From: Rhodovulum sp. P5
GTDB taxonomy: Bacteria; Pseudomonadota; Alphaproteobacteria; Rhodobacterales; Rhodobacteraceae
Direction: 5' to 3'
Length of the DNA: 64,000 nucleotides
NCBI RefSeq assembly: GCF_002079305.1
Contig: NZ_CP015040.1
Span: 1-64,000, forward strand
Part shown: one piece after another, positions 36,141 through 46,556 of the stretch
Layout: every line of letters starts with the position of its first letter
Numbering within the stretch: the first letter of the stretch is position 1
Translations under genes and position numbers: made by a program
Notes under the pieces: model-generated
What the model was told of the DNA's origin: nothing
Seen by the model: only the letters and a program-made list of their open reading frames with translations
Databases searched by the model: none

Positions 36141-36860
36141 GCCGCATTCTCCCTGCCGGGGTCGCGCACGACCCGCCCGTCGATAAAGTGGATTCCGCAT
36201 TCGACCTTGTCGACCCCCCGCCAGCGTCCGGCACGTGGGTCCTCCCCCTCTCCCACCGGCGTGGTGCAGGGCGCGCAGCCAAGCGAGTGGAACCCGCGCG
36301 CCACAAGCGGATGGCGCGGCAGCGCGTGATCGTCCATGTAGCTCAGCGTGCGGTCCCGCGACCAGTCGGCCAGCGGATTGACCTTCAGCCGCCCCTCTCC
36401 GTCCTGCTCGAACAGATCCAGACCCGCACGAGTGTCTGATTGGTAGCGCTTGCGCCCCGAAACCAGCACATCCCACCCGGTCAGCGCCCGGGCCAGCGGC
36501 CGGACCTTGCGCAGACCGCAACAGGCGTCATGGTCCGCCCGGTGCAGCGCGCCGTCCGGGTCTTCGGCGGCCAGGTCTGCCGGGTCGGGCGTGATGCGCA
36601 CGATGTTGGACAGGCCCAGCCGGGCGGCGATCTCCTGCTGATAGGCCAGCGTTTCGGCAAACAGCATCTCGGTATCGACGAACAGCACCGGCGCCTCGGG
36701 GTCGGCCACCGCCCACATGTGCAACAAGACAACGGACTCCGCCCCGAAGCTGGACACAAGGGCAGAGCGTCCGCCAAACAGCCCCGTGGCCGCATGGGCG
36801 ACGATTTCCGTGGCCTCCCGCCCGGCGTAAAAGGCGTTGAGCGCGCGCAGGCGCCGGCGA

Positions 36861-36871
<11 letters not shown>
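36137..36871 (-). CDS. cysH: Phosphoadenylyl-sulfate / adenylyl-sulfate reductase
   Basis: 244-aa thioredoxin- or glutathione-dependent reductase that makes sulfite from (P)APS. The PP-loop region is SSFGAESVVLLHMWA and the active site lies in the C-terminal part. The Cys pair CCGLRKVRP plus the later CAPC (SLGCAPCTTPV) form the CC...CxxC set that binds a 4Fe-4S cluster in adenylyl-sulfate reductases. That suggests APS rather than PAPS as substrate. The ATG at 36871 overlaps the end of cysI by 11 bases. Confidence 0.9.
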
Positions 36872-38510
<1,639 letters not shown>

Positions 38511-38532
38511 GATGCAATATCCTTTTCGCGGG

Positions 38533-38847
38533 TCAGGCGCGTGCTGCGCCGTCTTCCTGTTTGCCGTGGGGATAGTTGGACGGGCCGCGGCTGCGGAACG
38601 CCTCGCGGAAATGAACGGGCACGGGGCGGCCGTCTGCATCCAGCTCCGCCCCGGCCAGATAGGGGCCGACGACCTTTGCCGCCTGCGCCTCTGCCTGTCG
38701 CAGCATCTGCCGCGCCTCGGCCGCGTCCCGGGCGACATGGGCATCGCCATGCCACCGCGACCACCCGCCATTCTCGGTCAGGTAGACCGCGTCGCCCATC
38801 AACAGGTCATTCGCCGTCACGATCTCGGGCCGGGTCGGTTTCGCCAT
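38533..38847 (-). CDS. DUF2849 protein, sulfite-reductase operon
   Basis: 104-aa DUF2849 family protein found between cysG and cysI in many alphaproteobacteria. It contains VTANDLLMGDAVYLTENGGW and a C-terminal PVHFREAFRSRGPSNYP. The ATG at 38847 overlaps the cysG stop (TGATG), so the two are translationally coupled. Function unknown; association with sulfite reduction is by conserved context. Confidence 0.85.
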   Translation of the reverse strand: MAKPTRPEIVTANDLLMGDAVYLTENGGWSRWHGDAHVARDAAEARQMLRQAEAQAAKVVGPYLAGAELDADGRPVPVHFREAFRSRGPSNYPHGKQEDGAARA

Positions 38848-40238
38848 CACAGGACCTCCTTCATCTTCTGAACCGGGGCCGCTAGCGCGGCGGCATCCCG
38901 CGGGGCAAGCCCCAGCATCAAGACCGCCGGCCCCTCGACCCCCGCCAGCGCGTCGGGCAACTCGATCAGCCGCGTTGCAATCAACCGCTGGTCGGGGCGA
39001 GAGGCGTTTTCGATCACCGTCACCGGGGTGTCCTCCGCCGCGCCATGCATCATCAGGCGCCCGCGCAGAAAGGCCGCCGCGCGCTTGCCCATATAGATGC
39101 CGGCCACCGCACCGGGCCGGGCCAGGCTGCGCCAGTCCTGTTCGGCAAAGCCGGCCATGTCATGGCCGGTCAGCAGGCGCACATCCTTGTTGCGCCCCCG
39201 CCGCGTCAACGACCGGCCAAGCGCGGCCGACGCGGCCGAGGCCGCGGTGATGCCGGGCACCACCTCCCACCCGATGCCCGCCGCCGCGCAGGCGTCGATT
39301 TCTTCTTCCACCCGTCCGAAGACCGCCGGATCGCCCCCTTTCAGCCGGGCGACCTTCAGCCCCTGCCCGGCCCTCTCGACGATCAGGGCGTTGATGTCGT
39401 CCTGCCGCCAGGACGGGCCGAAACCGGTCTTTCCGACGTCGATGAACTCCGCCTCCCGCCGCGCAAGCTCCAGGATTCCGGGGCCCACAAGCCGGTCATG
39501 GATCACCACATCGGCCTCGTGCAGCAGGCGCCGCGCCTTCAGCGTCAACAGCTCTGGGTCGCCCGGCCCCGCACCGATCAGGGCGACATGGCCTTGCGGG
39601 GTCTCGCCCCCCGCCTGCGCGAGCAGATCCTGCAACAGGCGCTGCGCCCCGGTCTCTCCGCCTTCGGCCAGCGCGCGGGGACCGGCCCCGAAGAAGAACC
39701 GTCCCCAGAACCGGCGGCGCACCGCACCGGCAGGCAGGTGATCCACCGCCGGGCGGAACCCCTGCGCGACCCGGGCCAGACGCCCAAGGGACGCCGGCAA
39801 CATTTCCTCGATCCGCCGCTTGATGTCCCGGGCCAGAACCGGGGCGGCCCCCTCGGTCCCGATGGCGATGGTCACGGGGTCACGATCGACAATGGCGGGG
39901 GTGATGAACTGGCTGTCGGCAAGGTTGTCGACGATATTGGTCAGAACACCGGCGCGATGGCCCATTTCGGCGGCACGGGCATCCTCTGCCGCCTCGGCAT
40001 TCGCCGCATAAAGCAGAGCGGCGCCCGGCAGGTCGCGCTCCTCGACCCTCCTCGGCAACAGGCGCAGGCGCCCCGCCGCTGCCCAACCCACGACAGTCGG
40101 GTCCGGGGCCGTTCCGCAGACAAGGATATCGGCCTGCGTCTTCAACAGCAGGCGCAGCTTCGCGACCGCGCATTCCCCCGCGCCAGAGACGACAACCGTC
40201 CGGCCGGCGAGATCCAGATAGATCGGAAAGTGGCGCAT
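38847..40238 (-). CDS. cysG: Siroheme synthase CysG (dehydrogenase/ferrochelatase-methyltransferase)
   Basis: 463 aa, trifunctional. The N-terminal precorrin-2 dehydrogenase/sirohydrochlorin ferrochelatase half starts FPIYLDLAGRTVVVSGAGEC (NAD site), with FITPAIVDRDPVTIAIGTEG. The C-terminal uroporphyrinogen-III C-methyltransferase half has VALIGAGPGDPELLTLKA, RLKGGDPAVFGR and VVPGITAASAASA. It makes siroheme for the sulfite reductase encoded two genes downstream. First gene of the operon. Confidence 0.93.
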   Translation of the reverse strand: MRHFPIYLDLAGRTVVVSGAGECAVAKLRLLLKTQADILVCGTAPDPTVVGWAAAGRLRLLPRRVEERDLPGAALLYAANAEAAEDARAAEMGHRAGVLTNIVDNLADSQFITPAIVDRDPVTIAIGTEGAAPVLARDIKRRIEEMLPASLGRLARVAQGFRPAVDHLPAGAVRRRFWGRFFFGAGPRALAEGGETGAQRLLQDLLAQAGGETPQGHVALIGAGPGDPELLTLKARRLLHEADVVIHDRLVGPGILELARREAEFIDVGKTGFGPSWRQDDINALIVERAGQGLKVARLKGGDPAVFGRVEEEIDACAAAGIGWEVVPGITAASAASAALGRSLTRRGRNKDVRLLTGHDMAGFAEQDWRSLARPGAVAGIYMGKRAAAFLRGRLMMHGAAEDTPVTVIENASRPDQRLIATRLIELPDALAGVEGPAVLMLGLAPRDAAALAAPVQKMKEVL

Positions 40239-40582
40239 ATCCTTGACCCCTGCATGGTGGTGATGCCTGGGGTCAGTATAGAATATTGTTCCTATATGAT
40301 GCTATATGACGAACCACAAAGGAATGACGTACCGACCAATGGCGGCCATAAAGGCATTTTTGTTCTGCTTTGCCGGTATCACGGAATGACAGGCGCACGG
40401 GCCGCCGCATCGCGGCACAGGGTCATCCGCGCCCGAACCCCGCCTGCCCCGGAAACCCGGCCATCCACGCCGCACGGCACAGGCACCGGGGCTGGTCCGC
40501 CCCCATTTGCGAATTCGGAATCTTCAGGAAACGCAGCGGCCACGCCCCTGTTTCGCGCCGTTTGGTATGCTCTTCACCCGGT
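40239..40582. promoter_or_regulatory. cys operon upstream region with a phased direct repeat
   Basis: No gene is seen here. The locally AT-rich part holds CTATATGA at 40292-40299 and again at 40302-40309, exactly 10 bases apart (one helical turn), about 55-70 bases upstream of cysG. GTTC and GAAC flank the pair symmetrically. This is a candidate activator or repressor site for the sulfate-reduction operon. The rest of the gap, toward the vapC stop codon, shows nothing recognisable. Confidence 0.4.
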
Positions 40583-40972
40583 TCAGCCCCAAACCCGCGC
40601 CAACCCCAGCACGTCGAACGCGGCGTCGGCAGAGACGAGCGCCAACCCCTCCTGCCGCGCCACAACGGCGATCATCCGGTCGAACGGGTCGCGGTGATCC
40701 CAGTCCAGCAGCGCAGCCTCCAGCGCCGCGGCGGGCGACAGCGGGATCAGGTCGAACCCGTCGGCAAGCGCACGATCCACAAGCCCCAATGCATGGGGCG
40801 CCATTTCGGGCCATTTGCCCAGCCGCACCTTCTGGCCGATTTCGTAGAAAGACATGACGCTGACCGCCGCCCGCATGCTTGCCCCGATGCGGTCGCGGGC
40901 CGTCCCCGGCAGGCGGGGATCGTCGGTCAGGACCATGGCAAAGGCGTTGGTGTCAAGCAGCAGCGCCGTCAA
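40583..40972 (-). CDS. vapC: PIN-domain toxin, VapC family
   Basis: 129-aa PIN-domain ribonuclease of a type II toxin-antitoxin pair. It begins MTALLLDTNAFAMVL with the first acidic metal ligand (LLDTNA). A Glu lies in MSFYEIGQK, and the later acidic set is HRDPFDRMIAVVA and VSADAAF. The start overlaps the antitoxin stop by ATGA, the typical co-translation layout. It probably cleaves a specific tRNA or rRNA site when unbound. Confidence 0.88.
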   Translation of the reverse strand: MTALLLDTNAFAMVLTDDPRLPGTARDRIGASMRAAVSVMSFYEIGQKVRLGKWPEMAPHALGLVDRALADGFDLIPLSPAAALEAALLDWDHRDPFDRMIAVVARQEGLALVSADAAFDVLGLARVWG

Positions 40973-41199
40973 AGCGCGCCCCAGTCGCGCAACTCATCCT
41001 CTGACAGCGGCGCGAGGAAGGCCTCGGGCGGCGGGGCGACCTCTCCCTTCAGGCTGCCGATCCGCACGGCTGACGCGCGCACGGGCACAAGCTCTGCCGC
41101 CGGGCGCCCATGCCGGGTGATCACCACCCGCTCGCCCCGCGCCACCGCTTCAAGCAGCTTCGACAGGTTGGTCTTGGCTTCGTGCACGGAGGCCTGCAT
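40969..41199 (-). CDS. Antitoxin, Phd/YefM (VapB-like) family
   Basis: 76 aa with the Phd/YefM N-terminal DNA-binding fold MQASVHEAKTNLSKLLEAVA and HGRPAAELVPV, and a disordered C-terminal toxin-neutralising tail (APLSEDELRDWGAL). It precedes and overlaps the PIN toxin. The ATG at 41199 gives the family-standard start. Confidence 0.85.
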   Translation of the reverse strand: MQASVHEAKTNLSKLLEAVARGERVVITRHGRPAAELVPVRASAVRIGSLKGEVAPPPEAFLAPLSEDELRDWGAL

Positions 41200-41331
41200 G
41201 GGGCGACCCTTTTCTGACTTGGCTATAGTCTGGTCATATTTCAGGCGCGTTTCAAGCATCCCCGCCCCGGGACACCGGAAAAAAACGTGCGGCGCGAGAC
41301 CGCGCCCCACCGCCGGCCGCAAAAGGCGCCC

Positions 41332-42240
41332 TCAGGCCTGCTTGATGAACGTGCCGTTGTTAAGCTCCTCGAACGCCTTCTTCAGTTCGGCGCGCGTGTT
41401 CATCACGATGGGGCCATGCCAGGCCACGGGTTCCTTGATCGGCCGGCCGGTCATCAGCAGAAACCGGATCCCCTCATCCCCGGCCTGAACCGTGATTTCA
41501 TCGCCCGCGCCAAACCGGACCAGCGTGCGGTTCCCGGTCAGGTCGCGGAGTTTCAGTTCGGCCCCGCGATACTCCTTCTCGACCATGATGCCCACCGGAT
41601 CGCTTGCATCGCGGAAGGTGCCCGACCCCGCGAAGACATAGGCCAGCGCATTGGCCCGCGTGTCCACCGGCAGAACCTTGCGCCGCCCGGCGGGCACCGA
41701 AATATCAAGCAGCATCGGATTGGCGGCGATCCCGTCCACCGGGCCGGTCTTGCCCCAGAACGACCCGATGATCACCTTGACCACCGTGCCGTCATCGTCG
41801 CCCTCGACCGGAATGTCGTTGGCGGTGATGTCCTGATAGCGCGGGTTCGTCATCTTGAGCGCGGCGGGCAGGTTCGCCCAAAGCTGGAACCCGTGCATCT
41901 GCCCCTTGGCATTCCCGGACGGCATTTCCTGATGCACGATCCCCGACCCGGCGGTCATCCACTGAACCCCGCCGGGGCCCAGCACACCGCGATTACCCAG
42001 CGAATCCGCGTGTTCCACAGTTCCGTCGAGCACATAGGTGATGGTCTCGATCCCGCGATGGGGATGCCAGGGGAAGCCCTTGGAATAAAGGCTGGGATCG
42101 TCGTTCCGGAAATCGTCCATCATCAGGAACGGGTCGGTCAGCGACGGATCGTCGAACCCGAACACCCGTTGCAGATGAACACCCGCACCTTCCAGCGTGG
42201 GCCGGGCCGTGCTGGTGGCGGCGACCGGTCTGAACGTCAT
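41332..42240 (-). CDS. Pirin family protein
   Basis: 302-aa bicupin of the pirin family. The metal-binding segment in the N-terminal cupin is GFPWHPHRGIETITYVLDG with WMTAGSGIVHQEMP (His and Glu ligands), followed by the C-terminal pirin domain (PVDTRANALAYVFAGSGTF). Some bacterial pirins act as quercetinases or metabolic modulators; the role here is unknown. It lies 235 bases after the aldehyde dehydrogenase on the same strand and could be a separate transcription unit. Confidence 0.9.
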   Translation of the reverse strand: MTFRPVAATSTARPTLEGAGVHLQRVFGFDDPSLTDPFLMMDDFRNDDPSLYSKGFPWHPHRGIETITYVLDGTVEHADSLGNRGVLGPGGVQWMTAGSGIVHQEMPSGNAKGQMHGFQLWANLPAALKMTNPRYQDITANDIPVEGDDDGTVVKVIIGSFWGKTGPVDGIAANPMLLDISVPAGRRKVLPVDTRANALAYVFAGSGTFRDASDPVGIMVEKEYRGAELKLRDLTGNRTLVRFGAGDEITVQAGDEGIRFLLMTGRPIKEPVAWHGPIVMNTRAELKKAFEELNNGTFIKQA

Positions 42241-42475
42241 TGAACCCTCCTGTGTCTGTCTCGACCTCAAGATGGGGCCGTTGCGGAGAGATTCATATCG
42301 GCGAAGATTCGGCAGCAGATGTGCGATGGCGCGCACTGCCCAGGGTGGCGACCCTCTCCATCTGCTCGGCGGACATCGGCATGGCCCATGCCAAGGGACA
42401 TCTGGGCAAGGATCGCCAAGCGGCTTGGTCACGGACCGCCTGCGAATATCCGATGCGCTAAGGGAATTGGGCCTG

Positions 42476-43908
42476 TCAGCTTCCGCCGAAATGCAGGCTC
42501 TTGATCTCCTGATAGTCCTCGATCCCCGGCAACCCGCCTTCGCGACCGTTGCCGGACGCCTTGTAGCCGCCGAAGGGCGTGCCCCATCCCAGGCCGCCCC
42601 CATTCACATGCACCGCGCCCGCGCGCAGGCGTCGGGCCACGCGCTCTGCCCGGTCGGGGTCGCCGGTCTGGATATAGGCGGCAAGACCGTAGTCGGTCGC
42701 GTTGGCAATGCGGATCGCGTCGGCCTCATCCTCGGCGGGCAGGATCGAAAGGACCGGGCCGAAAATTTCCTGCCGGGCGATGGTCATGTCGTTGGTGACA
42801 TCGGCAAAGACCGTGGGCCGGGCATACCAGCCGCGCGCGCAGTCGGGCGGACGGCCCGGCCCGCCAGCCACCAGGCGCGCGCCCTCGGCCATGCCGGCCT
42901 CGATCAGCGCCTGCACGCGGTCCCACTGGATCCGGTCGTAAAGCGGGCCCAGATGGTCGCCCTCCTGTTTGGGGTCGCCGACCGTCGTCGCCTCGGCGGC
43001 GCTTTGCGCGATCTCGACCACCTCGTCATAGCAGGCGCGCTCGACGATCAGCCGGGTCGGTGCATCGCAGGACTGGCCGGTGTTGAGGAAACATTCGGCC
43101 ACGGCATAGCGCACCCTGTCCTCCAGGTCGGCGCCACAATCGGCAAAGACAAGGTTGGGCGACTTGCCGCCCAGTTCCAGCGTCACGCGCTTGACCGTGT
43201 CGGCGGCCGACTTCGTGACCGATATCCCGGCGCGGGTCGATCCGGTGAACGAAACCATGGCGAGTGCCGGGTGCCGCGCCAGCGCATCGCCCACCTCCGG
43301 CCCCGTGCCGAAGATCAGGGCGAAGGCGCCGGGGGGCACGCCCGCCTCGTGCAGGATTTCGGCATATATCAGGGCTGACAGCGGCGTGTATTCCGACGGT
43401 TTCAAGACGGCCGGGCAGCCCGTGGCAAGGGCCGGCAGCACCTTCAGCGCGATCTGGTTGACCGGCCAGTTCCACGGCGTGATCAGACCCGCCGGACCGA
43501 TCGGTTCGCGTGTCAGCGTGTCGCCATTGGGCAACTGCCAACGCTCTTCCTGCGCTTCCAGTGCCTCGATAAAGCCGTCCGCATGGCCGATGCCCGCCTC
43601 GGCCTGCATGTCGCGCGACATGGTGATCGGCGCGCCCATTTCGCGCGTCATCGCCTGGGCCAAGTCTTCCTTGCGCGCCGCGGTCAACTCGCGGATGCGG
43701 CGCAGCAGGGCAAGCCGGTCGGCCTTGCTCCAGAACCCGAACGCCTCGAAGGCGCGCGTGGCGGCCTCTACCGCGCGATCGACATCCCCGCGGTTCCAAG
43801 GGTGACGGTGCCGATTTCGCTGTCCTCGGCCGGGTCCGTGATCGGCATGGTGTCACGGCCCATCGGTTCGACCCACGCACCGTCAATGTAAAAGCGGTCG
43901 GCGTTCAT
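42476..43908 (-). CDS. Aldehyde dehydrogenase, probable DMSP-aldehyde dehydrogenase (frameshifted near its start)
   Basis: NAD(P)-dependent aldehyde dehydrogenase, 477 aa when joined. The N-terminus MNADRFYIDGAWVEPMGRDT is in one frame. After GTVTLGTAG the frame must shift (one G missing from the run at 43786-43789) to reach DVDRAVEAATRAFEAFGFWS and the rest. The NAD segment TPWNWPVNQIALKV, the catalytic Glu in LELGGKSPN and the nucleophile Cys in NTGQSCDAPTRL are present. It ends the same-strand run aminotransferase, TusA-like, decarboxylase, methyltransferase. In the bacterial methionine-methylation route to DMSP, the final step oxidises DMSP-aldehyde to DMSP, so that activity is inferred. 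Confidence 0.8.
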
Positions 43909-43997
43909 CGCCCCTCCCTCGTGTCTTGCGCCCCGCTCGGCACGCTGTGCCGAGGGTCGATCTGTTTTTGAAATCTCGTTTGCAGACAGGCCCCTGT

Positions 43998-44914
43998 CTA
44001 GATCGGGCATCCACGGATCGTGCAGACTTCGTGGAAGATCGCGGCCTCGCTGTCTGCATCGATCATCGCTTGCGCTTCGGTCGCCGAGATATGGCAGGTG
44101 CCGCCCGCATCGGAATAGAAGGCACAGGTGAAATCCTTGTCGAACCCGGTCCCGCCAAGGGACCGCTCCAGCGCCACGAAGAAGGAAATGTCGGTTCCGG
44201 CATGTTGCCGGACGATCTGCGCTTGCAGTTTCTCGGGCTTGTATCCGTTGGCCTCGAACAGGTCGAACAGCACCGGCACACCGACCCGGGCGCCGAAATT
44301 CAGGATCACCTCGGCCCCGGGCGCGCAGGAGCGCAGGCGCCGCAACAGCGCCTCGTTCAGCCCAAGGCCCACGGCGTTGAACGGGAAGTCGTCGAAATCG
44401 GTCCACGGATAATAATGCGCGATGTGGTCGTCGTCGCGCTCCTCCGCGCCGTCGCCCAGTTTCGTGCGGCTGGAGCGTCGGAAGGCATCGAACCTTTCAT
44501 CGCCCGGGCAGGCCACCTGCGGCAGGCACCCGATCACCGCATCGGCCTGCTCGACCTCGGCCAGCGCGTCCGGCGTATCGATCAGGCTGACGGCCCGTTG
44601 ATCGGGTGGAACCGGTGCGCCTGCGCGGGGGCAAGACTGCGCACATTGCGCTCGGCCAGATCGGCCATACGCGGGTCAAGATCGCTGCCCGAGACGCGCG
44701 CAGCCCCACACATCTGCAACAGAAAGGCCGCGTTCACCCCGGTGCCGATCCCGACCTCGTAGACACGCTTGCCCGACAACTCTGCCTTTTCAAGCGCCAT
44801 CTGGAAGGTCTGTGTCCACGGATCGCTCGGGTCGAAGGCGAAATCTGGCGAGTGCGGGGTCACGCCGGTTTCCGTCTCGCGGGAAAGGGTGTCGGTCGCA
44901 TCTGGATTGGTCAT
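43998..44914 (-). CDS. mmtN: Methionine S-methyltransferase MmtN (DMSP synthesis, first step; frameshifted)
   Basis: SAM-dependent methyltransferase, about 305 aa when joined. SAM motif I is VYEVGIGTGV (residues 51-60), with the acidic loop GSDLDPRMADLAERN (near 76-90). The second half closely follows the N-terminal methyltransferase domain of plant methionine S-methyltransferases, as remembered: VIGCLPQ versus VGCIPQ, NFGARVGVPVLFDLFEANGY versus NMGGRPGQGVCKRLFERRGF, and TDISFFVALE versus TDISALVEIE. Bacterial MmtN converts methionine to S-methylmethionine. The reading frame breaks after HPING: one G added in the run at 44594-44596 restores AVSLIDTPDALAEVEQADAV. The neighbours supply the decarboxylase, aminotransferase and aldehyde dehydrogenase of the pathway. 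It starts 52 bases after the decarboxylase. Confidence 0.8.
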
Positions 44915-44966
44915 GGGTCTTCCGTGGCAGGGGGGCAAGACAGCGCCGGGAGCGGCGCCGCCATCG

Positions 44967-46228
44967 TCAGTCAAGCAGCAGGACGGTTCGCGCCGCGCGC
45001 GCAAACAGTGATCGGACCGCATCGAGGCCGCATAGCCGCCGGCATTGATCAGGGCGATCACGTCGCCGTCGTCCGGGGCGGGCATCGGGTGGTCTTCGGC
45101 CCATTTGTCCAGCGCCTCGTTCACGTTGCCGACGATGGTAAAGCGCGCTGGCGGCGCATCGCGCGGCACCGCCGGCACCGGCTCGCAGGGCAGGTCGTAA
45201 AAGGCCGGCTCCATCGCCAGGTTGAACCCCGCGTCGAGCCCGAGAAACTCGACCTCTTTCCGGCGTTCGCGGTAGGTGACGCTGGCCAGCAGCACGCCAG
45301 CATCCTTGACCAGGAAATCGCCCGGCTCGACGGCAACGGTCAGCTTTCGCCCACCAAAGGCCGCGGCGATGACAGAGGCCCAGCGGGTCAGGTCAAGCGG
45401 GCGGTCCCCGGCGCGGTGCGGCACGCCCAGCCCGCCGCCGATATTCACCTCGGTCAGGTGCGGCAGCCGGTCGGTGAAGGCGCGGCTGGCCGTCAGAACG
45501 GCGGCGAACTGCTCCATCTCCCGGTCGAGATAGCCGCAGCCGGCATGGAAATGGATGCGTGCGATCTCCAGCCCGTGCTTTTCGGCGATCTCGATAGCCT
45601 CGGACAACCGGTCAAGATAGATGCCGAATTTCGTGGCATTGGCCCCGCTATATTGCAGCATCTCGCTGTCGCCATAGCCGATGCCCCGGTCGGGGTTGAT
45701 CCGTATTCCGACCTTGCGGCCGGGGCAAAGGCGCCCGTACCGCTCCAGCGCGGCGAGCGAGTCGAAGTTGATGGCGATCCCGTCGAAACGTGCCAAAGCC
45801 TCGATATCGGCGGGGCTAAGCGACGTGCCGGTGAACGAAATGTCCTCTTCCCGGAATCCGCAGGCCAGCGCGTGCAGCAATTCCTCGGGCGAACAGACAT
45901 CTGCCCCGCACAGTCCCCGGCCGGCAAGGTATGACAGCAATTGCGGCGTCCGGTTCGCCTTGATCGCGTAATGGATGCGGTGATCCAGCCCGGCCCCGTC
46001 AAGCGCCCTGTGCAACTGGCGCAGCTTTTCTGCCACCCGCGGGGCGCGAACCACATAGGCGGGCGTGCCGACCTTTCTGGCCAGCGCATCCAGATCGGCG
46101 GTGCCAAGGTGAAGGCGGCCGCGCCGAAAGGTCAGGTCGTCCCGCTGCCACCAGGGGGCCGTCTTCCCGGGATCTGTCGTATCCGGTTTCCTGCCGAGCG
46201 TCGGCGCCGCAACACCGGCCTCAGACAT
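44967..46228 (-). CDS. Fold-III PLP decarboxylase, probable S-methylmethionine decarboxylase (frameshifted at its end)
   Basis: About 420 aa, ornithine/diaminopimelate decarboxylase family. The PLP Lys is K90 in HYAIKAN, the phosphate-binding GGGLG is at 264-268, and EPGDFLVKDAG is at 301. The usual active-site Cys motif (C-E/D-S/G-x-D) of this family is replaced by VGNVNEALD (366-374), pointing to a different substrate. Near 44998 one base must be added to end the protein properly as ARTVLLLD; without it the frame reads through into the methyltransferase and looks like a fusion. In the bacterial mmtN pathway this enzyme makes DMSP-amine from S-methylmethionine. It overlaps the TusA-like gene by 8 bases. 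Confidence 0.75.
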
Positions 46229-46487
46229 GCCGGATTTCGGCGGCTGCCCCGGCCTGCGCTTTCGGCACCGCCACGCCGGACGTGTCTGCCGAATAGAGCA
46301 GCCTGACATCCGTGCTCTCGCCCGTCAGGCTGGCCGAGATGCGATCGGGCTCGCAGCAGGCGCCGTCGACGAGCACGTCAAGCGGCAGGCCGCAATCGCG
46401 CCGGCCCACAACCGCCTGTTTGATCCGCAGCACAGTCAGGGGTGCAGACAGCCCGCGGCAATCGATGAAGCTTGTCGGTTGGCTCAT
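46221..46487 (-). CDS. TusA/SirA-like small protein lacking the catalytic cysteine
   Basis: 88 aa. The start SFIDCRGLSAPLTVLRIKQA aligns with the TusA signature (D-x-R-G-L-x-C-P-x-P), but the sulfur-carrying Cys is Ala (residue 15) and the second Pro is Thr. The only Cys nearby is residue 10, and a Cys pair follows in VDGACCEPDRI. It therefore cannot work as a normal sulfur-transfer protein through CPxP. It lies inside the DMSP-type operon, between aminotransferase and decarboxylase, and overlaps the decarboxylase start. A binding, regulatory or chaperone role in the pathway is possible. I know of no described function. Confidence 0.65.
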   Translation of the reverse strand: MSQPTSFIDCRGLSAPLTVLRIKQAVVGRRDCGLPLDVLVDGACCEPDRISASLTGESTDVRLLYSADTSGVAVPKAQAGAAAEIRHV

Positions 46488-46556
46488 ATCGCGTCTCCTT
46501 TGCGTGTGGTGCGGCCCGTGCCGCCGTTCGGTCGTCTTCGGGGGTCCGCGCGCGGG

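Noticed and set aside
43998..44914. Reading the methyltransferase as DsyB (methylthiohydroxybutyrate methyltransferase of the other DMSP route).
   Set aside because: The conserved blocks match the methionine S-methyltransferase domain, and the accompanying decarboxylase, aminotransferase and aldehyde dehydrogenase belong to the methylation route, not the DsyB route.
44582..46309. A single frame that looks like a decarboxylase-methyltransferase fusion protein.
   Set aside because: The decarboxylase C-terminus and the methyltransferase start are both recognisable in adjacent frames. One missing base near 44998 removes the proper stop codon, so the fusion is a frameshift artefact.
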